Shown piece by piece: positions 1-14,000 of a DNA stretch of 64,000 bases (position 1 is its first letter; each line of letters begins with the position of its first letter). Source of the stretch: Burhinus oedicnemus. Taxonomy: Eukaryota > Chordata > Aves > Charadriiformes > Burhinidae. The translations under genes were made by a program, and so were the position numbers. The notes below the pieces were generated by a model. That model saw nothing but the letters and a program-made list of their open reading frames with translations. It did not search any database and was not told where the DNA came from. The stretch lies in NCBI GenBank assembly GCA_008921705.1, contig VFFE01007012.1, positions 1,094,022 to 1,158,021 on the forward strand. The letters are read 5' to 3'.

Positions 1-1687
1 ACTGGTGGATTTTGTCTCCCTCCCTGGCCTCCCTTCCACATCCCTTGCCAGTACAGGCCACTGCAGAGGTGATGGGTGACACCACAAGGCGACTGCCACA
101 CACATGCCAGTGGTCCCTTCACTCCATCAGCTTTAGAAGCAGCTGAACTAGCAGGCCAGAGGCCTGGTTCTAGTTCTTTGCCACGTACTACTACTCCCAT
201 CTCACTACAGGGAGTTTCCTTCACAATTTTAATAGAAGATCCCCTCTTGAAACTAATTTGACAGAGTGGAATCTAAATTGTGCTCTTCTTCAAATAAAAT
301 ACCTTTGGAACAATGTACTCTGAGTGCAGAAGGAGAAGAAGAACAACTAATAAATGAGACTGAAGATAAAAATCACAAATTTTTCAGTGGAGAATGATAG
401 TACTTAGTGAAGATAATTGCGCACATTCACCACAAAATGAGAACTTGAGGAGAATACTGTAAGCCACAAAATATTTGGATTTGAAGTATTAAAAATGTAT
501 TGCAACTCATGAAAAAAATGGTGTTACCTGTTTCCTTCATTGTAAGTTAGCCTACTTTACATGTAAAGCTACACAATTCGAGCTGTTACAAAAATGACTT
601 CTTTTTCAGGCTGTTTCTACCATAGCAGTAACTCATTCTTATCGCAGCATCACAGAACAAACATCAGACTGAAAGTAAAACCCAGTGATAAAAAGATGTC
701 CAGGCCTTTAATTAACATAAATGGCGTAAGTCCACAAAACGAAGGAAAACTAAATAGCTTGACATCATCTTCTGATGTAGACCGGGGTGGGTGAAGGAGG
801 GTGGAGGTAGCAAGGCAAACATCACCTTCGATTTACCTTGTTATCCTAGAGTGAGCAAAATTGCTTCAGAAAAGAGTGATATTTATGTGTTGCCTTAATA
901 GTTTTGTCACCTCTTCAAGCTCAAAAACAAAGGTAGTTGAGTAGGTTGAGGGCTGGTTTGTGGTTGTTGTTTTTGGGTTTTTTTTAAGTCTTTTATACGC
1001 CCAGCTAACACACAGGAGGTATTGGTCTGTTTTGTGCTGTCCCTGCTCACACAAAATAGAAGACTCTTTCCTGTCAATGAAAAACAGAATTTAGCTTTTG
1101 GAATACCTGCTACATCTTTTCCCTCCCCCATAATACTATGATGTTGACATGCTTTGGGGTTTACTTTATTATGCCAGGGATATCTTAATTTTATCTCTTC
1201 AGTTACATCCTGGATAAAAATTGCCCAGTACAGGTTTTTTTGCTTGTCTTCATGGTGCTTATATGTCTTTATCTTCAGGATAGTATAGTTTGTAAAAAAT
1301 TATTTGCCCTGTGAGACCATGTTATTACTTCACTATTGAATTCTGATTTTTGAGTGAAGGCTACCATACAACTTCTCCAACAGTCCGAGGAAACTATTTC
1401 CAAGAGAATAAACAGCTCATATTTAGAATAAATCTAAGGATAACACTTACTTCTATTTATATTTATGGCATCACCTACAGCCCTTCACCCTCATTCAATG
1501 ACACAAGCCAAACTCTGTTCTACCAGTATTCCCAGAATAGCCTTAAGGAAGAGGACGTTTCCAGGACCCCAGCTCAGCTCTACCTTCCCACTACCACTAG
1601 GCACAAGAGCACTCTGACTTTGCAGGTCCTAGGTTTGTCTAACAGGCTTCACCTTTTCTAAGCTGATTTTGAGGAAAAAAAATAAAC

Positions 1688-1717
1688 CAACACACACACA
1701 CTCCCCCACACACACCT
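1688..1717. repeat. CA-rich imperfect microsatellite
   Basis: Two short (CA)n runs flank a CTCCCCC interruption. It is a simple-sequence tract of the kind common in vertebrate introns and has no coding meaning. Confidence 0.75.
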
Positions 1718-4408
1718 CATTTCAAGAGAAAACCAGTTTAAGCACATGCCAAAGTAACTGGCTACCTCTGCTTGCAAACATTTGATTCCTGGCAATCCCA
1801 AGGCCCATTGGTCTCCATGAGGAATACCTTTGTGCAAACCTCTTGTTCCAATGCTTGTAAAAGTACTGCTGGGTAACACTGCCAGACCACCATGGTCCTG
1901 TTAAAGTGCCAAGGCATTTAAGACCCTGAAGTAGTTCAGATAAACATGATTTCACTTCCAGCTATGGGAGTGTTGGGTGCTGTTTTGGTTTGGTTTTAAA
2001 CCAACAGTATTAGAAAGAATAAACCACCATCAGCTACCAAACAGTTAACAGGACCGTTAGTGATTTAGGAAGCATTAAGTATTGGTCACACTAGAGTTTG
2101 TGCAAAAAATACAATAAATCTGAAGCCTCCTGATACTTCCCTGACCTGGTTCAAGTCTGCTCAACTGGGAGGCTTTGACAGAGATGTGGTGGAAGGAAGG
2201 AGGGCAGAGCTTCCAGGCAAAGGCATTTTTCAAGGAGTTCATGAATTTTGCAAGTATAATTATTTTTAATCTGGGTGCCAAGGTCTCTCTCCCATTCCAG
2301 GAAATCCTGGTGCATGAGCCCTCAACTCTCATTACAGCATCACTAGATAATTCACAAATATCAGTCCCAAATTAAATCTACTTAAATGGGTTTTACCTCA
2401 GTGAAAGACTACTAAGGAATAGGGTATCTATAGACTCTCAGAGCCCACGGCAGCTCAGGACTTCCAAAATCTGGCCTCTGACAAACCAGGGAGGTGAATA
2501 AATTCCAGCACAATGAAAGCCTGCTTAGGCAGAAAGCTCTTGCCAAGCCAAACTCAACAGGAGGCTGCAAGGAGACCCACCAGCCACCACGGGAAGCAAA
2601 GCCAAGGGCACACCAGAGCTGATCCACATGTCACCACTACTGTCTTTGGGCAATATTAGGAGAGAAAAAAAATGGGTAAGGGAGGAAATCACTCTGAAAT
2701 AATCTCTCAGTCCAGGACTTGCTGCTTCTTCAGCATCTACTCCCTGCCCAGGAACAGCAAATGCTGCTGGACTGACTCAGCTGTAGAGCAGACCCCAGCA
2801 CGGGGAAAGGATTACACTCCTGGGCACCACAAAAAGCCTGCAAAAAGCCAACCCAGAAAACAAAATGCTATAATACAAGCACTCAGTTAACCTCTGGTTA
2901 TGACAGAGAAATAAAACAAGTGAAATCGATAAGGAAACACACACTTACAGCTTCAGCGGTACCGCCTGCCCTCGCTACGCAGCAAGGCGGCTCTGCCTGC
3001 CAGCTTACTGGACTGCATTTAGCAGATGCTTCAAGTTCTCAATTTTTGGGCAACCCACATAGTTCGGCAGCCTTTAGGAGGCCAGAGACTGCCCAGTCTG
3101 CTCGCAGCTCTCAAGTCCCGCTGCGTTTAGGAGCTGTTGCCCTTCAGTGCGCCATGGCTCCCAGGCTCCCAGTCTTTTTGGGCAGCAATCCAGAAGAGCT
3201 TGCATGCAGACAGACACTCCGTGGCTTGGTAAAATCTGTTATAGGGTATTGCCGTCTGGCCAGAAGCATTTATTAAAGAAAACTGCTGTAACAGCAAATA
3301 CACATGTATTTAGGTTCTGTTCCAATTTTCTCTTTTTGTTTGCTGGGCACGTCGGCATGTTAATGCTGTACTACCCACAGGGGGACATCCAGCAACTCAA
3401 CAGCACAACTGCAAGGAATATTTCATTCCAGGTTAGAGAATTCCAAGAAGTTAAAAAAAATTCCTATCAATTTCATTCCTGTAAAAATTTGTGATTGCAG
3501 ACAAAAGGCAAATTTAACATAAGAACATACATACCGGCTAAAAGAAAAACTCACCAACCCCACTATTTAAGTCTCCTGATACAGCCGATGGTGGTTACTC
3601 AGGGAACAGTGTAAGGACAAGGCAAATACACACTGACACTTCTGAGCCATCCAAGCAATCTGAGTCTCATCCCTTCTTAAAAACAATTCCAAAGACAGGT
3701 TTCTTCCTCCACCATTCCCACAGTTTCAAGCATATGTAGCATAAAATAACTGGATTTGTGTTAAAATAAAAGCAGATCTGCCTGACAAGTAACCTGCTTT
3801 TGGTTTAGATTGCTGTCTTGGTGCTTATCTCCAACCAAGTGATACTCACTTTGTGTTTAGGACAAGACTTCAAATGAAACAAAGTCTGCTCTGTCAGCCT
3901 ACAGTTCTTTTCTCTCTCTCCCTCCTCTCCTTAGAGAGAAAGGTGGGGGACATCATCTGTTGTTTGTCTCAGTGGTCAGTGCGGCCCAAACCATGACAAA
4001 TTCACATGTCTTTTATTTCCTTCTTACAGTGTGTACACTGTTTTGTCAGATTCTGGAGAAAGATACCGTAGAAATTCTGACCAGGTATTACCAGTGGTCA
4101 GAAGACAGCAGGCAGCTTCCTCAGCTACGGCAGGCTGACGGCAAGAGCCTGCCATTCAGCTGGAGTGGCTACGACATCCTGAAAGAGATATTTAGATGTG
4201 CAGAGAAATTGATTTGGGCAATTTGCAAAAAGAAGCCATCGACAAATAGCAGCAATTTCCAAAAATCACTGGCAGCAGATGCCATGCTTATGAAATTTCC
4301 CCACAAATGAGCATCTGTAATACAAAAAGGAAAAACAACAGAAAGGCTTCTGGGGAAGGAAAAATCTTAAAATACATCTTTATAATCCAAGGCTTTTGTG
4401 ATGATGTC

Positions 4409-4436
4409 TTGGATTAAAGGTTAGTCTTTAATCTAG
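4409..4436. repeat. Short inverted repeat (hairpin)
   Basis: GATTAAAG at 4412-4419 and CTTTAATC at 4426-4433 are perfect reverse complements around a 6-base loop. The stem extends by about three pairs outward if G-T wobbles are allowed. An 8-bp stem is expected by chance several times in 64 kb, so no function is claimed. Confidence 0.5.
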
Positions 4437-6203
4437 ACATCTGGGGCTGGATTTATCCTATTGGTAGAAAAACTGGAAACAACTGTTCCCCATCCCAAAA
4501 TCAGAAGAGACAGGCTCTTTCCATTGTTTTGCAGAACAATACTGTGGAAATGAGCTTAAAGTGACATTTTCACTCAAGCTTTTGTTACAGAAGAATACTG
4601 ATGATTCCCATCCTGCAGCCCAATCACTCGTTGCTTCTTAACTTCATTAACAACTCAAGATTCAGCATAGACACAGAAGTCCTGCAGAACGGAAAGACAA
4701 TCAGCAGAAATAAATACATCAAAACCATTATGAAGCTTCTTCTCACTGCCAAATAAAAGCTATGTAGAGATGAGCCATCATAACACCAGAAGAGGCCACA
4801 TGGCGATGGCACTGGGTTGTGACTCATAACCCTGGACTCAATTCCAAGTGCCAACAAGAATCCTTGGGATGACCTTAGGCAAAGTCATCCCATCCCGCTC
4901 TTGAAGCGGCATGAAAACAAAAGCATGATAATATGCCTGAAGCCTCCCTGAGACAGCAAAAGGGTAGACGTGTATATGAGACACTAAGACACAGTGAAAG
5001 GGACCACAAAGTGCTTGAACAGACACCCTGTGTGGTGAGGGGGGGAAAACTACATAATAAACCTACAATTGGCAAGTCTAACAGAGTTAAGACTGATTTG
5101 CCCTGCTTGATTTAAAGCCCCTAAGTACGCTCTTCTGATTCATAGTTAAGGCTGTGCTGGCACTGTCCCATCATCTAAAGCAATCCCAATTGTCCCATAT
5201 GGGTGATTTCGGATATCTCATCTTTATACAGCTAAACCAGTCTATTTTTAAACCTACCTATCAGCCAGCAGGATCTTGGTATAAAATTGATTAAACAGAA
5301 TTTCATAGAGAGACCAACAAAGGATGTATCTGACAAAGAAACAAGCCGGTACAGTGAATACACACATGTAAGAGCAGAACAGAGAATATGCAGCACAGTA
5401 CCCATTTAAGAGCAGATTATAAATTTTACCTTCACAATATGCAACAAAAGTAGTGTACACATACAAGCACAGTTTTATAGAAAGAGTATTTATCCATCGA
5501 GTTCAACTGAGCTTCTATAAATAATGCAGGAGCAAAACACTAATTGGCCTGTTGCAGAAAAAATTCTGCATTTCACAACTCACTGCTCTTCCCGTATATT
5601 ATCTAGGGGTTTATCTGGACTAATCCAAGAATGCAGAAATCTGTCCAAGGAATCAGTGCAAGGGTCCCAGAAAAAATACCAGCTTTTCCTTTTTCAACCT
5701 GTTTTCTTGAGAAAAAGAGATGAGACGCTTTCACTGTCCAGCTACCCATCCCTCTCCTTCACTCCTCCTATGAAGTTTTTTTGCAAATTTCAACCATGCC
5801 TGAAGATGCTTCAAAAATATTAAGTTTGTAGAAGGCCAATCCAAACCAAAACCCAGTCAAAGAAAAGAGATCCAAGATAGTGTCTCAATGATGGAAAGGC
5901 TGTTATAAACCACTCCTAATCCATTTTAAGAGGAGACATCCCACAGTCACACCACTTGCACTGCCTTGCTCACCTGCCTGCAGGAGACCTGCAAGGGAGA
6001 GGTGCAAGGGTGAAGGCAAGCATGAGTGAGCTGAGCACAGGAGTCTATAAGAACAGAGGCTCCAAACCTGGCAAACACCCCTTTGCTACTTCTGTCCCTT
6101 ACAGAGCAACTGTCCTTTCAGATACAGAGAAATTATCATCAAGACTTCAGGTTCTGACCGTGTTTCCTCTTGCTTAAAGGTTTGTGGTTCCGCCCCCCCG
6201 TAA

Positions 6204-6797
6204 ATAGAATCATAGAATCGCAGAATCACCTAGGTTGGAAGGGACCTTTAAGATCATCAAGTCCAACCATTAACCTAACACTGCCAAAACCACCACTAAC
6301 GCATGTCCCTTAGCACCACGTCTACCCGTCTTCTAAATACCTCCAGGGATGGCGACTGCACCACTTCCCTGGGCAGCCTGTTCCAATGTTTGATAACCCT
6401 TTCTGTGAAGAAGTCTTTCCTAATATCCAATCTAAACCTCCCCTGGCACAACTTGAGGCTGTTTCCTCTTGTCCTATCGCTTGTTACTTGGGAGAAGAGA
6501 CTGACCCCTGCCTTGCTACAGCCTCCTTTCAGGTAGTTGTAGAGAGCAAGAAGGTCTCCCCTCAGCCTCCTTTTCTCCAGGCTGAACAACTCCAGTTCCT
6601 TCAGCCGCTCTTTATAAGACTTGTGCTCCAGACCCCTCACCAGCTTCGTTGCCCTTCTCTAGACACGCTCCAGCACCTCAAGGTTTTTTGGTTTTGGTTT
6701 TTTTTGTTTGTTTTTTTTTTTTTTGTGGGTTTTTTTTTTTTTTTTTTTGTTTTTTTTTTTTTTTTGTAGTGAGGGGCCTAAAACTGAACACAGTATA
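6204..6797 (-). mobile_element. CR1 retrotransposon fragment, 5'-truncated, with internal T-rich expansion
   Basis: This is the 3' part of a CR1 non-LTR retrotransposon in reverse orientation. On the plus strand it begins with the CR1 terminus (ATAGAATCATAGAATCGCAG), followed by the GGTTGGAAGGGACC block. The minus strand then reads into the ORF2 C-terminal tail, and the open frame 6296-6640 (114 codons) contains '[18 protein letters not shown]'. CR1 similarity stops at about 6680 in a T/G-rich tract and resumes at about 6766 with TTGTAGTGAGGGGCC and AAACTGAACACAG. One copy therefore spans the tract. The endonuclease and most of the reverse transcriptase are absent, so it is dead, typical 5' truncation for CR1. 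Boundaries are approximate. Confidence 0.93.
6681..6765. repeat. T-rich (T)nG low-complexity tract inside CR1
   Basis: About 85 bases of T runs interrupted by single G or GTGGG. It sits where other CR1 copies carry only a short TTTCTTG-like segment. The phenylalanine-rich open frames here are translations of this tract and are not genes. Confidence 0.9.
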
Positions 6798-7285
6798 CAT
6801 GCTTGAAATTAATCTTATCCCTTCTATTTCACTTTTTTGTAGTTATACTTAACTCAAAGGTATTTTCAAAGAGCTGGAAGAATTACTTATCCTGTTAGAA
6901 AAGGGTCTTATCCATCAAGAGAAGAAACTTAGAAAATTTTTCTCGGCGGCCAGACACGCAGTGGAATTACTGTGCATCAGTGAGTTACCGCCTGCCACCT
7001 GGAGCAGAACCTGCCAAGGCACGCACTCCCTCCTCACCACAGACGTGAAGGAAAACAAACTTGCTGCAATAGGGCTGCTACTATGCTTGGTTAAATCTTC
7101 ATGAATGCTTCAGAGAGGGCATTAACCTTGTGTCCACCGCAGGCTGAGGACAGGCATCCAGCCAGTTACCGTGACTCAGGGGACACACAGTTACCCTGTG
7201 CCCTGCACTGTCTCTACCCGAGGTCACACTGGCCAAACAAGGCATGTCTGCTTTTTGCACTCTTAGTCTTGTCTTCATTTTTTAG

Positions 7286-7316
7286 ACAAGGAATCTACCA
7301 ACACTTGCGGAGCATG
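7286..7316 (+). other. Possible 31-bp microexon (weak)
   Basis: A pyrimidine-rich acceptor (GTCTTCATTTTTTAG) ends at 7285, and a good donor (ATG followed by GTAAGT) starts at 7317. The 31 bases between them can be read as one base plus ten sense codons (QGIYQHLRSM). Nothing else nearby supports a transcript. Splice-like pairs this close do arise by chance, so this is only a pointer. Confidence 0.12.
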
Positions 7317-10300
7317 GTAAGTGGACAAACACGCAAAAATTCCTGAAAGTTGTACCCAAGCAGTTTCCTCTGTTAAGCTCATTTCCATGACTCAGGTGGA
7401 GGTTTCTTCTTCAGGAGTTGATCATCAGCCCATCAACTACTTCCATTTTAAAATCCGTCCACTTTCAAAATGCAATACGCCAAACAGGAGACTCCTCTCC
7501 TTTACTACCTGCCTGGGTAGCATACGTGGAAGAGGACAGGCAGCACAGATGGACTGCATTGAGCTGTCTGCTGCAAGAACCAGATGCCCATGTAGAAAGT
7601 AGCCTGCTAGCTTCAGCAGCCGACTCCTCGGCTAGTTCCGCTGATAATAGCTGAGATGACAGTTCTGAAGTTGCCTCTGGGTCTATCACATGGTTATCCA
7701 GCTGATGAGCTATCCAGGCTGTCCTAACCTTTGAGATATAACTTTTATTCAATTTGCCTGTCTTCCAGGGGAAATGATGCATTCTCCTTCACTTACTGCA
7801 CAAGTTATTGCACGAGTCCTTCAATAAAAATCTCCCAATGGATTCCTTATGGATAGATAAAATCAAATGTTTCTGATTGCTCTGCCTGATTTCTTCTTGG
7901 ATCTCACTGGATATTTTTAGGTAACATTTTTGGAAGAGGTTCTGACCGGACCAATAATATCTTCTAGGTATCAAGACAAATGTTGTCTTTAAAGGAACAA
8001 AAGGCAAGTGACATAAATCAGTAAGAAATTCACCCAAAATCTGTAATACAGGTCTCTGAAAAAGCTGGTATTTATGAGAGATCAGTGGAAAGGCTTTAGG
8101 AGCCTGAATGAATTTATTTTGTTGATTCCTTTTAGCAGCTTGAGCAGACTGGTTCCCAAACTTCAATTGAGAAGAATTCATATCAAAGCACTGCTGCTTT
8201 TTAAGCCTGCTTTCCACAGGGAGGAAGAATCACAGAGAAGAGTCCTGGAGGGATTCCAGGGTAAAGTTTATGTTTACAAACATGATCCTGCCTCAGGGTT
8301 TTGTTCCTTAAGAGTCCCTAGAAGGTGTAAGTTTTGGACATAAATTCATAAATCTTCAAGTCTTAGGAAAAATTATAAATGCTAAACCAGACCAAAACAT
8401 TCTGGTAATTTAGGCTGAAATTTTGTATAACACAAGTCATAAACAAACAAACAATTCTCAACACGTTTTTTTTGATGGACTAGAGCAGGGGAAACTTACT
8501 GTTCTGCTGAGCATGAGCCTGACAACCTGGTTTGCGTCCTGTGAGGCAGATTCAGCTCATAGGCCTGATCTCCTTTCCCACCCACCGCTCCAAGGACAGC
8601 CTTGCTTAAAACCTGGATCTTCTGTAGTATCTTCTTCATAAAGAGAAATCCCATCTTAAGAAATAGCTAATGAAGAATCTACTGCCATTCCTAATTAAGG
8701 TCTTCCCAAATCGATAAGAATAAAGATGTTCATCTTATGTCTTGCAGAAGTTGCTCTACGTAGCGACATGAATTTCACTCTCTCCCAACCCCGCCTGTTC
8801 AGTGACGCTCTATTTCCCTCGTGACATACTGAGGATCTACCACAACTTCTCTGGAGTAAGAGAAGGGACGAGATGTGGCCTGTCCTCATCCCAGAGTCAA
8901 GAAAGGCATGAATGGGGCATCCGTAACACTCACATGGACCTACCCCAGCATCTGACACAGTGACTTAAGACTCAGGAGACAGGACTATCTCTGAATAGAC
9001 AGATGGCATCTAATACAGTACATTATTAACAGAGATTTAATGACCAGAATAAGTAATTATATGCCAGAAGCTTGTTTCAGTCAGGCTAAATAGTAGCAAA
9101 CTAAGCAAATCATTCTGCTACTAATGTAAAGGGGCAATGCTATTTACAAGGATTTGTTAAGACTTTACCCTAGGCAAAGAAGAATAGAACTTCACAGAAA
9201 AAAACCAAAGGGCAGCAGGCAGGCTGGATGAAGGGGGAGCAGAAAACAGACAGAGGAAGAGAGACCACATGTCCTTGAGGAAGGACAGCATGTACTGGGG
9301 AAGAGAGGCCAAGTGCCAAGACTGGCTGATGTCTTCTAAAGGTCCATCAAACTTCTAGTCTTCAGAGCTTGCTTTCAGGATGTTCACAGTCAGTTCCCTC
9401 CTCTGAATCACCAGATAAATCAACATCTTGATCATACATTTTACATCCTTGAAGTGCTAGACAAGCATGAACTAATTCCAACTACACCCAAGAACCTAGG
9501 TAAATGCGATTACCCCCAAATAAAAAATGAAGAACTACAACAAAGAAGGGTTAGCAACTTCATCAGGGCAGGCTGCCAAGCCAAGTTTACTGCTGGAAGG
9601 TGCTGGCTCTGGATTCAATGTTTAGTTTGATCGATCATCAGTTTTCAGACTGTTGTGTGCACGAGTTCCTTTTTTCAGAAGATAAAAATATCCCATCTAC
9701 TCTGAATAATACAAGCAACAACAGCAGCATGATCTGCACCCCCCAAAATGCAGTATTTTATGCTTCTCCACAGCGTGTCTCTATGGCCCAACTTCTGCTC
9801 AGCTTGAAAACCACCAAACTGGCCCAGCGACCCTGTGATTACCTCTGTCCAGCCTACCCAGCACAATAAACTCCAAGGAGCATTGCTCATTAAAAGATTG
9901 ACCTAATTGCTTAGGCACAAATAAAAGTCAGATATCTGAATGCATTAGGGTAACTCTTTTGCATATATTCTCAATATTTCATTACTTCTGCTTTTATTTT
10001 CAATACAGATAGAGTTTAAGTATTTTAAAGATGAGGTTAAAATACTCCCACAATAAAATGACAGAAAAAACATGATCAGTTAAAAATATAAAAAAAAAAG
10101 TTCAGCTAGAGCCATGACTACTTTCAAAGAACAAGCAATTTCACCTTTTGTGATTTTATGAAACGTTACAGATAAATGCCATTTTTGTTCATTGCATGAA
10201 CAGTATCTAACCTTTCAATTTGAGTGGTAAATTAGGTATGCTCTTCTCAACATAAAAATGCAAAAGATCAGGTATTTCAGAGATTTGATGCCATTTGTGA

Positions 10301-11030
10301 AAAATCACCGTATTCTCAGCTTCATCTCATACAGTGCTTCTTTTTACCATATACTTTTATTCCTTCTGTCTGCCAACTGCAGTATTTAGTCTATCAGAGT
10401 TATCAGTCATCTAAACAATGATGTACCGTCCATTCCACATGTAATACCCACATGGGCACTCCTGGCCCTCGCCAAACTGCCAGTAACTTCAGCTTCTTTC
10501 TAATGCAAGCGGAAACGGGATATGACAAAGAAACAGGTGAAAGACAAGGAAAAATGTGTATCATCTGTCGTCAAGAAAATATATTGTTTTCACTCCTGCA
10601 CTTCTATTTTTTGCATTGCTGTAGCACGAAATGCTCTCTGAAAGGTTACTTATGAAGTATGCAAAGACTGTGTCACATCAGATGGCTCAAGCTGTTGGAT
10701 GATTTACTGTGACTGTGCTAATTATCTCTTACTAATTATTGCAGTCTTCATGTTCAAAGTCCTAAGCAATATGTAGAACTCGCATTCAGCCCAACTGCAA
10801 GAGATCAATTCAAAAACCAAACAAAAAAAACCTCCCACAAAAACACAGTCAAATTTACCCATATTTCAGTGCCTCCACCTGTCCATCACTTGACCCGATT
10901 CTGCATCCCAGAAAAGCTCAGGGGAATTGGACCTTCTCCAGTGCATACTGGGAGGTCAGGAAATCAGTATTTCACGGGCATGACCTGGAGAATGCTTTAC
11001 CCATCAGCTCCATTCAGCTTATAGTAAGAA

Positions 11031-11088
11031 GTACATCCATAGCAAGAAGGACTTTGGAAGTACATTCATAGTAAGAAGTACTTTGGAA
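11031..11088. repeat. 29-bp tandem duplication
   Basis: Two adjacent 29-base units, 11031-11059 and 11060-11088, differ at three positions. A partial related segment (ATAGTAAGAA) lies just upstream at 11021-11030. This is a small local duplication with no coding role visible. Confidence 0.85.
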
Positions 11089-14000
11089 GATCTCAAGTGG
11101 ATCAAGGCCGGCTCAGTGGGGCCCCATGGCAGAACAGGAGGCCGACATCCTACAGCACTGCTGGGGCAGATGCTGGTGTCCCCCAGGCGGGTCCTGGGCC
11201 AAGGGTGTGGGGAGATCAGGATGGATGCTGAGGCTGGTGTCCTTTTAAACCAACTGCGCAAGGCATGGAAGGGGAGGAGAGGGTTGGCATCTAAAGACAG
11301 CGCATTTCAAAATCGCTCTGCAGTGCTGCGAGGGGCTTTTTGATAAAAATTTCTTGGGATTATTTTTCCTTGCGTAGGGTTAGCAAGAGAGCCTGTGTCA
11401 TCATCTCGCGGACAGATCAGGAATGCAAGCCTGCCACATTCTTTTCATCCCTTTCAAAAATCAGATGATTAGCTGTGGCTTTAGTCCTGCCAGATTTTGC
11501 CAAATATAGCACAAAATTACACAGAACCATAGTAACTGCACTCCCACTATTGTTCTGATTTAAAGAGGAGTTTGATTACATTAGGTAAATATTTGTCCTT
11601 ATGTAATAGCTCCCTCCAACCTTCTAAAAATTTGCCGTCTCCTCAAATTTAACTGAAGAGGGTGCTTTTATATGTCACTGCTCTGCCCCCAAATCAAGTA
11701 TACTCTATTATACTGTGAGTATTAAACTGTGAGTAATGTTATTACAAGCAATAATAGTTACCCAGATGATTATGTAGCTGCAATTGCAGTTTTCCTATTA
11801 AATCTAGAAGCTTTAAGCAAGTTCAGAGGCAATAAGAATTGCAACACCATCTCCGATGAGCTAAATAGCAGTTATTTATTCACAGATTGTTAAATTCTTA
11901 TGGCCTTGAGACTTCCAAGAAGAAAGCAACAAAGAATTGACTCCACATCTAAATACTGGCTCATTCTTTGTGTTGATATAATTATGAAGTTTCAGTCATT
12001 GCAAAGCTGTTCACACTGCTTTATCAACTACATGCATTGCAAAATATATGCTAACTGCAGTTTTTCCATTATAAAACTAGCTGGTGAAGTCACTGTTCTA
12101 TTTCCAGCTCAGCTCTGGCACTGTGCGGATGCTCACTGCTTAGTAAATAGAAAATATTTTATTTTTTTTTTTAGGGAAAAAAGAACATGCTGAATAAAAA
12201 AAGCTAGAGGCTTTCGATACTTTCTTCCAAGTCATTTTAAAAAAGGTAATGAAATAAATAACAAAGAGCAAATAGAGGCTTGTGTGATGACTCAACACAC
12301 CAAGAGTCATGGGGAAAATGCCGAATTCTTGACTACGTGTTCCATTATAATACACAAGAGCATACACATAGAAAAGCTTTCACCTTTTAAAATAGGTGTT
12401 ATCAACAGCCTAGGCAGCATTAATCAAAATTCTTATCACTTAAGTAATTACAGTCCTCCTAGCACTCACACGCAAAGGCAAGGAATTAAAGATCTTAACT
12501 TTAGGCTTGGAAAAGAAAGAACCCAAGTAAGCAAGCTCATTTGCCCTATGTCTTTCTGTGAGAGCTCCAGCTGGAGTCTTAACTTCTTCGGTCAGCTTCT
12601 GTGATGAAGAAAGTTTTAGCCCTGTGCATATATATCAGCTCATTTTGCTATGAATATTTGCTCAAATAAATTATTTAATTTGCTTTGGCTGCATTCATAT
12701 TTATGTTCCGTGAATCTTGGAGGTAAGGTGACTGTCACAAACATTTGCTCAAACAAAGGATTTAAAACAAGCTTGTTGACAGGTTTTTTTTCTGAAACAT
12801 TGACTACTCCTATCAGAAACATGGTATTAAAAGAGTCCAGCTCCAACAATCACACAACTCACCAGCTACTTACTGTACCATAAACAAAGAGCATGGTTCA
12901 AACGCCTCACTCTCCTATAGAAGATGAAAACACTGGAAGTCACATGGGATATGCATGCACAGACTTCATGGAGAGACTGGAAGAAAATATATTTTAAGAG
13001 GTACATCTGGAAGGTAAGAATAGACTATTGCAGTGCCAAAAATACTTTTCAAAATAGAGCACACTTGTTCTATCCCTTTCTGCTGCCAAGAGGAATCTGC
13101 GGCACAGGACCGGAGGCAGCAGGGACAGGTGTTTTCTCTAAAAGTAGAATTCATTCTTTTGGCCACCTATACAACACGGTTGGCCAACGTGTTCAAATCC
13201 AAGGGTGGGATCCTTCCAACAGCAACATTCAGTCACTGGCAAGCTTCACTGGAAGCTCTGCAGTTGCCTTTCATATCATCAGATGAAAAGCTGCTTTCTG
13301 AGCTCCTCATGCAGTTGCTCTTGTCTTCTGAAACACGTAGTCTTTCAACTTATCTGGAAGAGTTACAAATTACTCTAACCAACCCTTTCAGCAGGCAAGA
13401 ACATGTGACTGTAAGGAGATTATAAATATATTTTCTTACAGCTGAGTAGTTCAAGCCCAACATTTAAGTGTTGGTATAAAAATATGCGAAACCAAATTGT
13501 ATGACAGAGCTTGCTTTGTCAAAACACAAATGTCTCATAAAATATGCTGTCTGGCATCGTAAGTAGTAGGTGATATTTTTCAGACAAACTTTTTCAGTGA
13601 GAACTACCTATTAAAATTAACCAAAAATCTTCAAAATTCAGATCTGACATTTTAATTGACTTCTGATTCTAAACAGCAACAATTCTGAGGTTTATCTAGA
13701 TTTGCTTAAAAATCAGCCCCAAAATAATAAAAAAATAATTGTAATTTCAGCTATGCAAAACATTTTGGTTAACCCTTCATAACCCCTTAAAATTACTGTT
13801 TCTTAGTTGGAAACTGCCTCAAAAAACTACTCATATCTATCCAGTTCCCCCATCTGCCTACTTTGCCTCCAATCTTTCTCATCAGTCCACAAACCAAAAG
13901 ATCAATGATTTGTTTGACTCTAACCCAAAGGGCCTACACCTATAAGACATATCAGTAGCTTTTTTGGATTTTAAGTCTCCCCAGTAGCTGGCAGCTTTCG

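Larger units (their letters stand above)
1..6203. other. Unique non-coding sequence, no gene recognised
   Basis: This stretch has no recognisable coding gene. The open frames are short, lack domain-like composition and overlap each other on both strands. It holds a CA-rich patch at 1688-1717, a T/G-rich patch near 960-985, a pyrimidine tract ending in TTAG at 3906-3933 that resembles a plus-strand splice acceptor, and a short hairpin at 4409-4436. CpG dinucleotides are somewhat denser at about 2950-3200. The best reading is intergenic or intronic vertebrate DNA. Confidence 0.6.

Noticed and set aside
3960..4310. Plus-strand 116-codon frame with a hydrophobic N-terminus after a pyrimidine tract
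   Set aside because: It superficially resembles a secreted small protein, but there is no recognisable family, no matching donor or exon context, and such frames are expected by chance.
6386..6852. Plus-strand frames with long phenylalanine runs
   Set aside because: They are translations of the antisense of CR1 plus the T-rich tract, not proteins.
13033..13425. Plus-strand 130-codon frame
   Set aside because: No domain recognised, it overlaps another long plus-strand frame, and there is no splice or start support.
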